64,000 nt of DNA from Alcanivorax sp. 1008 (GTDB taxonomy: Bacteria; Pseudomonadota; Gammaproteobacteria; Pseudomonadales; Alcanivoracaceae), in the NCBI RefSeq assembly GCF_020667895.1, contig NZ_JAFMPS010000011.1:34316-98315 (forward strand), written 5' to 3'. The first letter of the stretch is position 1. Each line of letters starts with the position of its first letter. Positions 1-8,875 of this stretch are shown piece by piece. The notes beneath the pieces are model-generated. The model saw only the letters and a program-made list of their open reading frames with translations, was not told the DNA's origin and ran no database searches. Both the position numbers and the translations under genes were made by a program.

Positions 1-329
1 ACGAGGGTCAACAACGCGATAACGAGCTGAGCAATCAACCGGACCACGGTACCCGCAGCACCAATCTGACGATTGGTCAGATAGTCGGTAGTCACGGTCC
101 ACAGGCCGACCCATGCATGGGCGCCAACAGCGACGATCATAAAAGTATTGGCAATCTGCATCACCAGACACCCCATAAAGCCTGACCAGGCCTCATAGGT
201 AACCTCGCCCTGAGCAATCAGCCAGCCCAGCACGACCAATGTATAAATAGCCAGAAGGACAGCACTAACACGCTGTACCAACCAGTCTGACAGGCCATTA
301 CGGCCCAGACTTGTAACGCTGGTTACCAT
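1..329 (-). CDS. sdhD: Succinate dehydrogenase membrane anchor subunit SdhD, cut by the left edge
   Basis: Small hydrophobic subunit of complex II. With SdhC it anchors the SdhAB catalytic dimer in the inner membrane and holds haem b and the quinone site. About 109 residues are visible; the C-terminal end lies beyond the window. The translation has three hydrophobic stretches and the motif AHAWVGLWTVTTDY, which matches the conserved SdhD segment carrying the haem-ligand His and the quinone-site Asp-Tyr pair (family knowledge). The ATG at 327-329 lies inside the end of sdhC, so the genes overlap by 7 bases and are translationally coupled. sdhA and sdhB are expected just outside the window on the left. 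Confidence 0.9.
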   Translation of the reverse strand, partial: MVTSVTSLGRNGLSDWLVQRVSAVLLAIYTLVVLGWLIAQGEVTYEAWSGFMGCLVMQIANTFMIVAVGAHAWVGLWTVTTDYLTNRQIGAAGTVVRLIAQLVIALLTL

Positions 330-706
330 ACCCAGACCCCCGCGAGAATGATCAGTACCGCAGCAATAGCGAAACTAAGAATGGCGCCGCGGCGGCCGCC
401 TTCCAGAGTTTCACCGATGCCCCAATCCATAATCAGGTGCTTGATACCAGCCACCAGGTGATACAGCACAGCTGCCAGAATCGCCCAGACCACCAATTTG
501 GCGAGGGGCGCTGTCAGCAGTTCTTTGGTTTGCGCAAAGCTTTCCGGAGATGCCAAAGAGCGATCCAACAGCCACAGCAAAATCGGAATCGCCACAAACA
601 GGGCGACACCGGCAACACGGTGGGTGATGGAGGCCAGGGCGGGAACCGGGAACTTGATCGTAGTCAGATCGAGATTTACGGGACGCTTGTCGTTCACGTT
701 AGCCAT
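323..706 (-). CDS. sdhC: Succinate dehydrogenase cytochrome b556 subunit SdhC
   Basis: Membrane subunit of succinate:quinone oxidoreductase (TCA cycle and respiratory chain). It is 127 residues, the usual family length, with three transmembrane helices. It opens with NVNDKRPVNLDLTTIKFP, the typical RPVNLDL-type N-terminus, and SITHRVAG is the characteristic signature. HLVAGIKHLIMDWG near residue 90 carries the conserved haem-region His. The reading frame extends further upstream, but the ATG at 704-706 fits family starts; AGGAG lies about 12 bases before it, a rather long spacing. First gene of the sdhCDAB operon, divergent from gltA as in Escherichia coli. Confidence 0.93.
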   Translation of the reverse strand: MANVNDKRPVNLDLTTIKFPVPALASITHRVAGVALFVAIPILLWLLDRSLASPESFAQTKELLTAPLAKLVVWAILAAVLYHLVAGIKHLIMDWGIGETLEGGRRGAILSFAIAAVLIILAGVWVW

Positions 707-818
707 CACTATGCCAGGCTCCTGTGGAAGGAGCGGTTGTCGGGAACGTGCGAAAAAACAGCACTGGACGGAATCCGTTACCACTCATCGGGTATGCCCC
801 GGTGCGTAGCGGGGCGCA

Positions 819-824
819 AGTATA
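819..824 (-). promoter_or_regulatory. Candidate -10 element for the sdhCDAB operon
   Basis: On the minus strand the 382-base gap between sdhC and gltA contains CTATACTTGCGCC. Its TATACT hexamer matches the sigma-70 -10 consensus at five of six positions and would place transcription start near 812, about 105 bases before sdhC. No convincing -35 is seen at 16-18 bases, so an activator may be needed. The same CTATACTTG string occurs before fadB. Inference only. Confidence 0.35.
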
Positions 825-983
825 GCCCTGTGTCCATCGAAAACAAACAACCTGAGCGGAAAAAAACCGCCAACATACTGTTTTCAAAGGGCCAATTTCA
901 CGCGACCCTCAGGTCACAGATTTTCCGACGTAACATGCTGTTTACCTTGCACATTTATGAAAGTGTGAAAAATACCCGTTTCG

Positions 984-1012
984 TTGACAAAGATGTGTCA
1001 AAACTTTAATTT
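984..1012 (+). promoter_or_regulatory. Candidate sigma-70 promoter of gltA
   Basis: A perfect TTGACA -35 lies at 984-989. Downstream is TTTAAT at 1005-1010 (five of six bases of the -10 consensus, 15-base spacer), overlapping TAATTT at 1007-1012 (17-base spacer). Either would start transcription near 1018, about 70 bases before the gltA ATG. The rest of the sdhC-gltA gap shows nothing else clear. Confidence 0.5.
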
Positions 1013-1088
1013 CGCCCAGCCTCGGCGAGCCAAACAGATCCCTGCCATTTACGTCCGGCCGCCACTCCGCCTGCGAAGGAGAACATCC

Positions 1089-2375
1089 ATGACCGAGAAG
1101 AACGCCATCCTCAAGGTAGAGGGCCACGACGATATCAGCCTGCCAATCTACACGCCGACCATGGGTCAGGACGTGATTGATGTGGCCAGCTTGACCGGCA
1201 AGGGCCTGTTCACCTTTGACCCAGGCTTTACCTCCACCGCCTCCTGCGAGTCGAAGATCACCTATATTGATGGTGAGAAAGGACAGCTGCTACACCGTGG
1301 CTACTCCATCGAAGAGCTCGCCAACAAATCCGATTATCTGGAAGTCTGCTACCTGTTGTTATTCGGAGAGCTGCCCACTGCTGAGCAGAAGGAATCCTTC
1401 GTCAGCACCGTGAAAAACCACACCATGGTTCACGAGCAGCTGCAGTTCTTCTACCGCGGCTTCCGCCGTGACGCACACCCAATGGCGGTCATGTGTGGCG
1501 TGGTTGGTGCCCTGTCAGCGTTTTATCACGACTCCACCGATATCAAGAACCCAATGCACCGGGAAGTCACTGCCTATCGGCTGATCGCGAAAATGCCGAC
1601 CATTGCTGCGATGTGCTACAAGTATTCCGCTGGCCAGCCATTTATGTATCCACGCAATGACCTGAGCTACTCGGAAAACTTCCTGCACATGATGTTCGGC
1701 ACCCCGTGCGAAGAGTCGAAGATCAGCCCGGTACTGGCCAAGGCCATGGACCGCATCTTCATTCTGCATGCGGATCACGAACAGAATGCCTCCACCTCGA
1801 CTGTGCGTTTGGCAGGCTCCTCCGGTGCCAACCCGTTCGCTTGTATCGCTGCTGGCATTTCCGCATTGTGGGGCCCCGCACATGGCGGTGCCAACGAAGC
1901 CGTGCTGAACATGCTTGACCAAATCGGCGACGTGTCCAACATCGACGCCTACATCGCTAAAGCCAAGGACAAGAACGACCCATTCAAGCTGATGGGCTTC
2001 GGTCACCGGGTATACAAGAACTATGATCCACGCGCTTCCGTAATGCGTGAGTCATGCCACGAAGTACTGAATGAGCTCGGCATCCATGATCCGCAGCTGG
2101 AGTTGGCGATGAAGCTGGAAGAAATCGCCCTTTCTGATCCGTACTTCAAGGAGAAGAAGCTGTTCCCGAACGTCGACTTCTACTCCGGCATCATCCTGAA
2201 AGCGATGGGCATACCCACTTCCATGTTCACCGTCATCTTTGCCCTGTCCCGTACCGTGGGCTGGATCGCTCACTGGAACGAGATGATCTCCAATCCGTAC
2301 AAGATTGGCCGTCCGCGCCAACTGTACACTGGCTATGACGAGCGCAAGTTCACCCCGGTGAATGAACGCAAGTAA
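1089..2375 (+). CDS. gltA: Citrate synthase (type II)
   Basis: Condenses acetyl-CoA and oxaloacetate to citrate, the entry step of the TCA cycle, in the cytoplasm. It is 428 residues, matching the hexameric, NADH-sensitive type II enzymes of Gram-negative bacteria. The catalytic residues are visible: His265 in [10 protein letters not shown], His306 in [13 protein letters not shown] and Asp363 in NVDFYSG. The substrate-binding region [17 protein letters not shown] is intact. The frame is open further upstream, but AAGGAG sits seven bases before the ATG at 1089 and the N-terminus then fits the family. Transcribed away from sdhCDAB, with its own promoter and a strong terminator. Confidence 0.97.
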   Translation: MTEKNAILKVEGHDDISLPIYTPTMGQDVIDVASLTGKGLFTFDPGFTSTASCESKITYIDGEKGQLLHRGYSIEELANKSDYLEVCYLLLFGELPTAEQKESFVSTVKNHTMVHEQLQFFYRGFRRDAHPMAVMCGVVGALSAFYHDSTDIKNPMHREVTAYRLIAKMPTIAAMCYKYSAGQPFMYPRNDLSYSENFLHMMFGTPCEESKISPVLAKAMDRIFILHADHEQNASTSTVRLAGSSGANPFACIAAGISALWGPAHGGANEAVLNMLDQIGDVSNIDAYIAKAKDKNDPFKLMGFGHRVYKNYDPRASVMRESCHEVLNELGIHDPQLELAMKLEEIALSDPYFKEKKLFPNVDFYSGIILKAMGIPTSMFTVIFALSRTVGWIAHWNEMISNPYKIGRPRQLYTGYDERKFTPVNERK

Positions 2376-2406
2376 TTGCCCGCTAAAACAGAAGTATGAA
2401 AACGAG

Positions 2407-2431
2407 AGGCCACCTTAGGGTGGCCTTTTTT
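2407..2431 (+). terminator. Rho-independent terminator of gltA
   Basis: An 8-bp perfect stem (AGGCCACC/GGTGGCCT) with a TTAG loop is followed directly by a run of T. It begins about 30 bases after the gltA stop. Confidence 0.93.
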
Positions 2432-2732
2432 GTGCGCCAGGCGTTTTATGCGACACAGACAAAGTCGGCTTCCGCCTACCCATTAGCAGCACCCAGCTGA
2501 CCGCCTCTTACTCTTACTCAAAGATAGGCACTACCCCGTTCTTCTGATTAGAAAGGGAAACAAGGAATGCTGTTTATCTAAAAAAGGCCCGAAAGGAAGG
2601 CAAATGTCAAAAGGTGTCAGACTTAGAGATTACTAATTAAGTAATTTTGGCCCGCAAACATGAGCCTGACTGGCCCGGTGCTGAAGCCGACAGTACAACG
2701 AATCATTTCGAAAACATAAGGAAAATACGACC
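2432..2732. other. Intergenic region without a recognisable gene
   Basis: About 300 bases between the gltA terminator and the phosphatase-like lipoprotein. It is more AT-rich than its surroundings. No RNA gene or convincing promoter was found; TTAGAGATTACTAATTAAG near 2623-2641 is the most promoter-like stretch. Confidence 0.4.
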
Positions 2733-4124
2733 ATGGCGAATATAAGAGCAAATGCCGTGCAAGGTGTAGCAAAAGCGGCTCTCATAGGGCTAGGAGTCTT
2801 ACTTCTGGCAGCATGCGATATAGACGTAACCACCAGCTCAGGCGGCGTAGTAACCTCATACCCTGCAGCCATCAACTGTGGAACGAACCTCCCAGCAGAT
2901 AAAAAAGTCTGTCGGATTCAGAGTTATGAGAATAAAAAAGATGTCTTCGGCAATGTTAGTGAAATCAGACTACTTGCGACACCGTCAAAGAATTATAGCT
3001 TCTCTCACTGGGAAGGATGTGACAGAACCGACCGACTATATTGCTACAAATCTCTCGGAAGCAATGTAAGCATCTCTGCAAAGTTCAAGTATGTGGTGGC
3101 AAATGACGCTCCTGCTTCGAATGAAGTACTTCGATTTGTCGCAGTAGGTGACATGGGTACAGGGAAAAATGGCCAGCTCAGGGTGGCCAATGCTATTCAA
3201 CAGATCTGCGATCCAGCAACAAACCCCTGTCATTTCGCAATCGGTCTTGGCGACAATATTTACGAGAAGAATGTCATCAGCCCCTATGACAGTGTTTTTA
3301 ACTCGCACTTCGTCACACCCTATGAAAAGCTGGGATTCCCCTTCTACATGGCTTTGGGAAATCACGATAGCGACCTGCTTATCGATGGCTTTGGCAACTT
3401 CGCAATAGCCGGCCAGACACAGGTGCTTTATAGCAACCTGAACTCACAGTGGAAAATGCCGAATCGCTACTACGAGCACTCTCATCCTGCCAATGCAGGC
3501 GCTCCTACTGCAAGCTTTCTGGCACTCGACTCAACGCCCATGATGGCCATTATTGACCCGCTACTTCTGATTGACCCTGAGTATGCTTCAAGACAGGGAA
3601 CCTGGGCACGTAACCGGCTGGCCAGCAGCAACGCAACGTGGAAATTTGCCTACGCACATCATCCATACTTATCCAATGGCAAACATGGCAATGCAGGCAA
3701 TTACGACGGATTTAATGGCTCCGCTCCACTGCTCTATCGTCAAGCAGGGGAGTACTACAGGGTATGGTTAAAAGACAACATTTGCGGCAAGGTCGATGTA
3801 TTCTTCACGGGCCATGATCATGATCTACAGCTGCTGCATGCAATACCGGAATGCGGCAATACACTATTCGTAGTCTCTGGTGCCGGAGCGAAGAGAAACG
3901 ATCCCAAAGACACGAAAACAAGCGCTTCCAGCAAGTACAATCCGGCGATTTACTACGCAACAGATACTCTAGGATTTGTTGTGGCAGAAATACAAGGAAA
4001 CAGAATGAAACTAATGTATTACACAGTGCCCGGCGGCGACAGTGATGCAGTCAATTTCGGCTTACCCATTAACAGCACACCAGCTGCCACCTATACCTTC
4101 AATCGCCGCACTCGAATGAACTGA
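2733..4124 (+). CDS. Lipoprotein with purple-acid-phosphatase-like metallophosphatase domain
   Basis: A 463-residue predicted lipoprotein. The signal sequence ends in LLLAAC with Cys28 as lipidation site. Residues about 78-120 resemble the small beta-rich bacterial repeat domain (LLATPSKNYSFSHWEGC). From residue 133 a calcineurin-type metallophosphatase follows: VGDMG (Asp140), GLGDNIY (Asp174 and Tyr177), GNHD (Asn210, His211), AHHPY (His309/310) and GHDHD (His361, His363). The GDN-Y spacing is typical of purple or tartrate-resistant acid phosphatases (family knowledge), so a dinuclear metal site and phosphate-ester hydrolysis at the cell envelope are likely. The substrate is unknown. AAGGAAAA precedes the ATG. 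AT-richer codon use than the neighbours hints at acquisition; stands alone with its own terminator. Confidence 0.82.
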   Translation: MANIRANAVQGVAKAALIGLGVLLLAACDIDVTTSSGGVVTSYPAAINCGTNLPADKKVCRIQSYENKKDVFGNVSEIRLLATPSKNYSFSHWEGCDRTDRLYCYKSLGSNVSISAKFKYVVANDAPASNEVLRFVAVGDMGTGKNGQLRVANAIQQICDPATNPCHFAIGLGDNIYEKNVISPYDSVFNSHFVTPYEKLGFPFYMALGNHDSDLLIDGFGNFAIAGQTQVLYSNLNSQWKMPNRYYEHSHPANAGAPTASFLALDSTPMMAIIDPLLLIDPEYASRQGTWARNRLASSNATWKFAYAHHPYLSNGKHGNAGNYDGFNGSAPLLYRQAGEYYRVWLKDNICGKVDVFFTGHDHDLQLLHAIPECGNTLFVVSGAGAKRNDPKDTKTSASSKYNPAIYYATDTLGFVVAEIQGNRMKLMYYTVPGGDSDAVNFGLPINSTPAATYTFNRRTRMN

Positions 4125-4156
4125 CGTGCTGATCAATTTCGTTTCCTGAGCGATTT

Positions 4157-4182
4157 GGCCAGACCCATGTCTGGCCTTTTTT
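4157..4182 (+). terminator. Rho-independent terminator after the phosphatase-like gene
   Basis: Perfect 8-bp stem GGCCAGAC/GTCTGGCC around a CCAT loop, followed by six T. It lies about 32 bases past the stop codon. Confidence 0.93.
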
Positions 4183-4291
4183 CTGGCTTACTGATCTTTG
4201 AGATAGATCACTCTAGCAATATCGTCACTCCACAAGGCCTGGTCAGTATCAGCCCCCTTGAACAACAACCACAATAAGCCTGAGATTTTGG

Positions 4292-6388
4292 CTAATCTAC
4301 TCTCTCCCCTGCTTTGGCGTTCAAGTAGCCGATATAGCGCTCACGAATTTCCCTAACGTAGTTGACCGGCTCGCTACCACGAACATAGCCATAACGCGCC
4401 TGTCGGTAATACTCTGGCCGTGATAGCAACAGCATGGCCTGCTCCACATTACCGAACCATTTATTCGGATCTTTACCAATCTTTCGCGCCAGACGGCGAG
4501 CATCATGCACATGTGCATGGCCGGCATTGTAAGCAGCAAGGCTAAAATAAATTCTCTCTTCCAGCGGCAGCGACGCCGGGAAGCGATCCCCCAGCCATTC
4601 AATAAATGCCATGCTGGCAGCGATATTATCTTTTGGGTCATACAAGTCGCTGTAACCAAACTGCGCAGCCGTTCTCGGCATGACCTGCATCAGGCCCATT
4701 GCTCCGGCATGGGATTTTGCCTTGGGGTCAAAGCGGCTTTCCTGATACATCTGTGACACCAGCAAGCGCCAGTCGCGGATTTGCTCTGTACTGTACTGGC
4801 GCAGCAAATCATCCCATGGAGAGATAGGCTCACCGGGCTCCACACGCTGGGCTCGGTACTGGCTGATAAACTTCGGTTCGGCAAAGTATTTTTTCCAGGT
4901 GACGTTGTAGAAAACGCCCCGGTAATGCTTGCCAATAAACTGATTCAGCTCCGCCAGTAGTTTCGGCTGATCCTGTCTTACCACCCAGCCGATTTCCTTT
5001 TCCTCTGCCAGATCAAGCACCACTGCAAGGTCGTCACGAAAAGTAGTCTCCATGGCAACCAGATGGCTATCGACCAATGTCAGGTCATACTCTTCTGCGG
5101 CGACCGAATCCATCAACATTTCGGAGGTGGCATTGGCAACAACGGCTATCTTCAGGTTAATGCCCTGTTGTTGTAATTCGAGAAGGGTCTGGTAATAGCT
5201 ATGCTCAGGGTTAACCGCAACGACCTTACCCGCCAGCCCGGCAACGTCGTTCAGGGGGGCGCTACCTTTGGCGCCAACGAACTGTTCGGTAACCAGCAAA
5301 TAACGACGGCTGAACTTCCAGCCACGGGCCACCCGCTCATCCGTGCGTGTAACCGCGGCGGCAACCACATCTCCATAGCCTTCCGACAACGCTTTATACA
5401 TGGACTCCTGACCGTCGCGAACAATGATGCTGACGCGTAGGCCACGCTGACGGGCGAACTCGCGGATCAGGTCGTAATCAAACCCCATTAGCTCGCCACG
5501 CCAAAGAAAGTAGCTGGCCGGGTTGTTGGAAGTAATCACCCTTAGCACGCCGGCCTTTTCAATCGCTGGAAAATCCCGTGGCTGAATCACACGACGGGAA
5601 GTAATCACGCGCTGAGCGGTGAGGTATTCATTCAAAGAGCGTTGCAACTGTTCATTGTCCGGGCGCATAGCCCAGCCGATTTCCCGCCCCTGAGTTACGG
5701 TTGGGCCGATCCGCACTCCCGCAACCATAGGAACCAGCGCGGCGGCGATATCGCTATCCATGATGGTGGCCTGATAGGTGCCACTGGCAACGCCGTCCAG
5801 CATTGCCCAATCGGTGCTCGCGCCCGGCTCTGTCTGTAGACTGATATGGGGATAGCGGGCGGCAAGCTGTTGTACCGTCTCCTGCCAGGCAGTGCCCGCT
5901 GGCACTGCAATCGACAACTCTTCAATGTCCTCAAGGTTCTGCGCAGTTGAGCCTTTCGGCAGGATAAGCACCTCATCGACGATGGCCAATGGAACACTAA
6001 ATGCCAGCAAATCGTTACGACTGTCGGTGCGGGTCAAGTTGGTAACAATAAGGTCACCACGACCATCCAGCACCGCCTGGGACAACGCATCAAAGTCATC
6101 CACCACAATCCACTGCGGCATTAGGCCAAGGGAGCGAACAAAAGCTTCGGCAGTCTCTCGGTAACTTGCCAAAGGCAAGCCATCACGGGGTAATGAAGGA
6201 TCCTCATCAAACTTTGGCGCAAGCAAGCGCACCACAGCGCGCTCTCGCAATTCAGGCAGATCTCCGGTTTCGATATATGGGTTCTGCATACTGCGCTTGG
6301 CCGCTTCTTCAGATGACTGCGGCGACTGATCACAAGCGGCGCTTATCAGCGCCAGTAACAATAGCGGAAGCCGTGGCAGAAATTTCAT
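4292..6388 (-). CDS. MltF-like lytic transglycosylase lipoprotein with two solute-binding domains
   Basis: A 698-residue predicted lipoprotein (lipobox ISAAC, Cys19) of the membrane-bound lytic transglycosylase F type, which cleaves peptidoglycan with 1,6-anhydro product formation. Order: SBP_bac_3-like domain at about 50-265, a second at about 275-500 (begins VLRVITSNNPASYFLWRGE), then a transglycosylase domain at about 540-690 with catalytic Glu550 in YQESRFDP, followed by GAMGLMQVMPRTA and AAYNAGHAH. Classical MltF is about 500 residues with one such binding domain, so the tandem arrangement is unusual. The ATG at 6386-6388 has a near-perfect AAGGAGG seven bases before it; earlier in-frame ATGs lack this. 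Divergent from the SMP-30-like gene. Confidence 0.87.
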   Translation of the reverse strand: MKFLPRLPLLLLALISAACDQSPQSSEEAAKRSMQNPYIETGDLPELRERAVVRLLAPKFDEDPSLPRDGLPLASYRETAEAFVRSLGLMPQWIVVDDFDALSQAVLDGRGDLIVTNLTRTDSRNDLLAFSVPLAIVDEVLILPKGSTAQNLEDIEELSIAVPAGTAWQETVQQLAARYPHISLQTEPGASTDWAMLDGVASGTYQATIMDSDIAAALVPMVAGVRIGPTVTQGREIGWAMRPDNEQLQRSLNEYLTAQRVITSRRVIQPRDFPAIEKAGVLRVITSNNPASYFLWRGELMGFDYDLIREFARQRGLRVSIIVRDGQESMYKALSEGYGDVVAAAVTRTDERVARGWKFSRRYLLVTEQFVGAKGSAPLNDVAGLAGKVVAVNPEHSYYQTLLELQQQGINLKIAVVANATSEMLMDSVAAEEYDLTLVDSHLVAMETTFRDDLAVVLDLAEEKEIGWVVRQDQPKLLAELNQFIGKHYRGVFYNVTWKKYFAEPKFISQYRAQRVEPGEPISPWDDLLRQYSTEQIRDWRLLVSQMYQESRFDPKAKSHAGAMGLMQVMPRTAAQFGYSDLYDPKDNIAASMAFIEWLGDRFPASLPLEERIYFSLAAYNAGHAHVHDARRLARKIGKDPNKWFGNVEQAMLLLSRPEYYRQARYGYVRGSEPVNYVREIRERYIGYLNAKAGERVD

Positions 6389-6535
6389 AAAACCTCCTTC
6401 TCCGGACTTCAGTTGTGCGAGCATGCCATTGCTTCGGCAGGCCGTATGACAAGTCACTCTTCACGACTGGGTGCTCCTCATGACAAGGTACATGGCCCTC
6501 TTCTACACTGCCACCACTGACAAGGAGACACATAT

Positions 6536-7612
6536 ATGCGCATCACTATTGCAGTACTTGCCTCGCTGCTGGCTTACCTGCTGTTCTGGCCGGTACCGAT
6601 TGATCCGGTGGCCTGGCAGGCCCCTGCTGCACCAGCATTGACAGGCGAATATGGGGTGAATGACCGCCTTGCCGGGATACCGCGTCTTGCTGAGGGAGAG
6701 GGATATGGGCCAGAAGACGTTGCCGTGGATAGCGCCGGCAATCTGTTTGTTGGCTACGAGGACGGCCGCGTGATGCGCTTTGACAACAACGGCAAAAACG
6801 GGGATCTGCTCGCCAACACCGGAGGCAGACCACTGGGGCTGGATTTCGATACAGACGGGAACCTTATCGTTGCAGATGGTTATAAGGGCCTGCTGCGGAT
6901 CGCCATGTCAGGGAAGGTCGAGGCACTATCCAGCGAATCAGACGGAATTCCCTTTCTATTCACCGATGACGTTGATGTCGCCGAGGACGGAAGAATCTAC
7001 TTTAGTGATGCATCAAGTAAGTTTGGCCCAGCTCTAAAGGCCCGCGACGATATTCTGGAGCACGGCGGTCATGGTCGCCTGCTGCGATTTGACCCCGCCA
7101 CTGGCATCACCACTACGCTGCTGGATGGCTTGCAGTTCGCCAATGGCGTGGCTGTGGCGCCGGATCAGCAGTCGGTGCTATTCACTCAGACCGGTAGCTA
7201 CAATATTGTTCGTTACTGGATTGAGGGGGAGCGTGCCGGCACGCATGAGGTCTTTTTTGACAACCTTCCTGGTATCCCCGACGGCATGTCAAGCAATGGC
7301 AAGGATACTTATTGGGTAGCGTTATATGCGCCGCGTAACGCCATACTGGATGCCCTGTCCGAATGGCCATTTCTGCGCAAGATGGCTTTTCGTCTACCCA
7401 CGTGGATGCAGCCACAACCGGCGCCCCATGCATTTGTTCTAGGGCTTTCCCTTGACGGCACCGTGACACACAACCTGCAACATGTAGGCGCAGACAGCTT
7501 TTATCCAATTACCAGCGTTGAGCAAGCAAACGGAAAGCTCTACCTCGGCAGCCTCACTCAGCCAGCGTTTTCCGTGATCGACGCCCCCGCCGGAGTCAGT
7601 ACGGATGAGTAA
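6536..7612 (+). CDS. SMP-30/gluconolactonase or strictosidine-synthase-like beta-propeller protein
   Basis: A 358-residue protein with an N-terminal hydrophobic segment (residues 1-18), probably a membrane anchor or signal. The rest is a six-bladed-propeller sequence: GPEDVAVDSAGNLFVG, RPLGLDFDTDGNLIVADG, FTDDVDVAEDGRIYFSD, LQFANGVAVAPDQ and LPGIPDGMSSN. These match the strictosidine-synthase-like branch, whose bacterial members are lactonase or esterase candidates. The substrate cannot be told. GGAGA lies eight bases before the ATG. Its last 8 bases overlap the next gene, so the two are co-translated and may act on related substrates. Confidence 0.78.
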   Translation: MRITIAVLASLLAYLLFWPVPIDPVAWQAPAAPALTGEYGVNDRLAGIPRLAEGEGYGPEDVAVDSAGNLFVGYEDGRVMRFDNNGKNGDLLANTGGRPLGLDFDTDGNLIVADGYKGLLRIAMSGKVEALSSESDGIPFLFTDDVDVAEDGRIYFSDASSKFGPALKARDDILEHGGHGRLLRFDPATGITTTLLDGLQFANGVAVAPDQQSVLFTQTGSYNIVRYWIEGERAGTHEVFFDNLPGIPDGMSSNGKDTYWVALYAPRNAILDALSEWPFLRKMAFRLPTWMQPQPAPHAFVLGLSLDGTVTHNLQHVGADSFYPITSVEQANGKLYLGSLTQPAFSVIDAPAGVSTDE

Positions 7613-8477
7613 GGTCGCCTTTGTTGGGCTTGGCGTAATGGGTTACCCGATGGCAGGACACCTTCAGGACGCTGGTCATGCGGTGACCGTTTATAACCGC
7701 ACGGTTTCCACGGCAGTGGCCTGGGTGGCAGCACATGGAGGTCGCCAGATGGCGACGCCGGCACGGGCGGCCAGCGATGCAGATTATGTGATGACCTGTG
7801 TGGGCAACGATGATGACCTGCGCGCCGTGGTACTGGGGGATCAGGGTGTGCTGGCAGGCATGGCCGCGGGCTCAGTGCTGATCGACCACACCACTGCCTC
7901 TGCATCCGTAGCCCGCGAACTGGCCGTAGCCGCAGCAGAGCACGGCGTGGCATTCATTGACGCACCGGTATCCGGCGGCCAGCAAGGCGCCCAGAACGGC
8001 GCCCTGACGATAATGTGTGGCGGCGACTCGGGAGCGTTCGAACGGTCTGCTGTCGTCATGAAAGCTTATGCTAAAGCAATCACTCATCTCGGTCCGGTGG
8101 GTGCCGGCCAGCTCACCAAGATGGTCAACCAGATTTGTGTGGCCGGTGTGGTGCAAGGCCTTGCAGAAGGCATGAACTTCGCCGCCCGGGCGGGGCTGGA
8201 TGTGCAGAAGGTCATCGACGCCATTTCCCAGGGCGCTGCCAGTAGCTGGCAGATGGTGAATCGTCACAAAACAATGATTGCTGAGGAATACGAGCATGGT
8301 TTTGCCGTCGACTGGATGCGCAAGGATCTGGATATAGCTCTGTCCGAGGCTGCCGAGAATGGCTCCGACCTGACAGTAACCACTCTGATTAACGAGTACT
8401 ACCGGGATGTGCAGAACATGGGTGGCGGGCGCTGGGATACTTCGGCGTTATTGAAGCGCTTACAGTCCCGATCCTGA
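7605..8477 (+). CDS. NAD(P)-dependent beta-hydroxyacid dehydrogenase (3-hydroxyisobutyrate dehydrogenase family)
   Basis: A 290-residue cytoplasmic oxidoreductase. The Rossmann motif [13 protein letters not shown] opens the protein. YNRT after beta-2 suggests NADP preference. [23 protein letters not shown] is the substrate-binding signature, and the catalytic Lys lies in GQLTKMVNQ with the helix after it. Family members reduce or oxidise 3-hydroxyisobutyrate, tartronate semialdehyde, succinic semialdehyde or related acids; the sequence does not decide which. The start overlaps the 3' end of the propeller protein by 8 bases, pointing to a two-gene operon. Confidence 0.87.
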   Translation: MSKVAFVGLGVMGYPMAGHLQDAGHAVTVYNRTVSTAVAWVAAHGGRQMATPARAASDADYVMTCVGNDDDLRAVVLGDQGVLAGMAAGSVLIDHTTASASVARELAVAAAEHGVAFIDAPVSGGQQGAQNGALTIMCGGDSGAFERSAVVMKAYAKAITHLGPVGAGQLTKMVNQICVAGVVQGLAEGMNFAARAGLDVQKVIDAISQGAASSWQMVNRHKTMIAEEYEHGFAVDWMRKDLDIALSEAAENGSDLTVTTLINEYYRDVQNMGGGRWDTSALLKRLQSRS

Positions 8478-8527
8478 TCGGTTTATGCCATACTTCGCCA
8501 CCTTTTTGGCAGCCCTGGGAGCCCATC

Positions 8528-8809
8528 ATGTTCAAGGTAAACGAGTACTTCGACGGCAAGGTAAAATCGATCGCCTTCCAGACTGCCACGCTGCCGGCTA
8601 CAGTCGGCGTGATGGCGCCGGGTGAATATGAGTTCGGTACCAATATCCGGGAAACCATGCGAGTAATCAGCGGCGCCCTGACGGTGAAGCTGCCGGGCAG
8701 TGATAACTGGGAATCGTTTGCTGCGGGCAGCGAGTTTGTCGTTGCTGCCGACGTGAAGTTTCAGGTCAAGATCGCCGAAGACACTGCGTACCTTTGCATT
8801 TACGGCTGA
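8528..8809 (+). CDS. ppnP: Pyrimidine/purine nucleoside phosphorylase PpnP
   Basis: A 93-residue single-domain cupin matching the PpnP (YaiE, DUF1255) family in length and along its whole sequence: [38 protein letters not shown] and a C-terminal AYLCIYG. Known members phosphorolyse several nucleosides to free base plus ribose-1-phosphate. It begins 50 bases after the dehydrogenase gene; GCCATACTTCGCC in that gap is a possible weak promoter. Confidence 0.93.
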   Translation: MFKVNEYFDGKVKSIAFQTATLPATVGVMAPGEYEFGTNIRETMRVISGALTVKLPGSDNWESFAAGSEFVVAADVKFQVKIAEDTAYLCIYG

Positions 8810-8849
8810 GCTGTCAGTTCGTCACCTCTGCACTTCTTGCGCCACCTGC

Positions 8850-8868
8850 AGCGCCCCAATGGGGCGCT
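8850..8868. terminator. Inverted repeat between convergent ppnP and Anbu genes
   Basis: Perfect 8-bp stem AGCGCCCC/GGGGCGCT with a three-base AAT loop, midway between the two converging genes. Neither side has a T run, so its role as a bidirectional terminator is likely by position but not certain. Confidence 0.5.
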
Positions 8869-8875
8869 CACTCCC

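Noticed and set aside
437..1009. Plus-strand open frame opposite sdhC and running into the intergenic region
   Set aside because: It is antisense to a certain gene, has no ribosome site and no recognisable domain.
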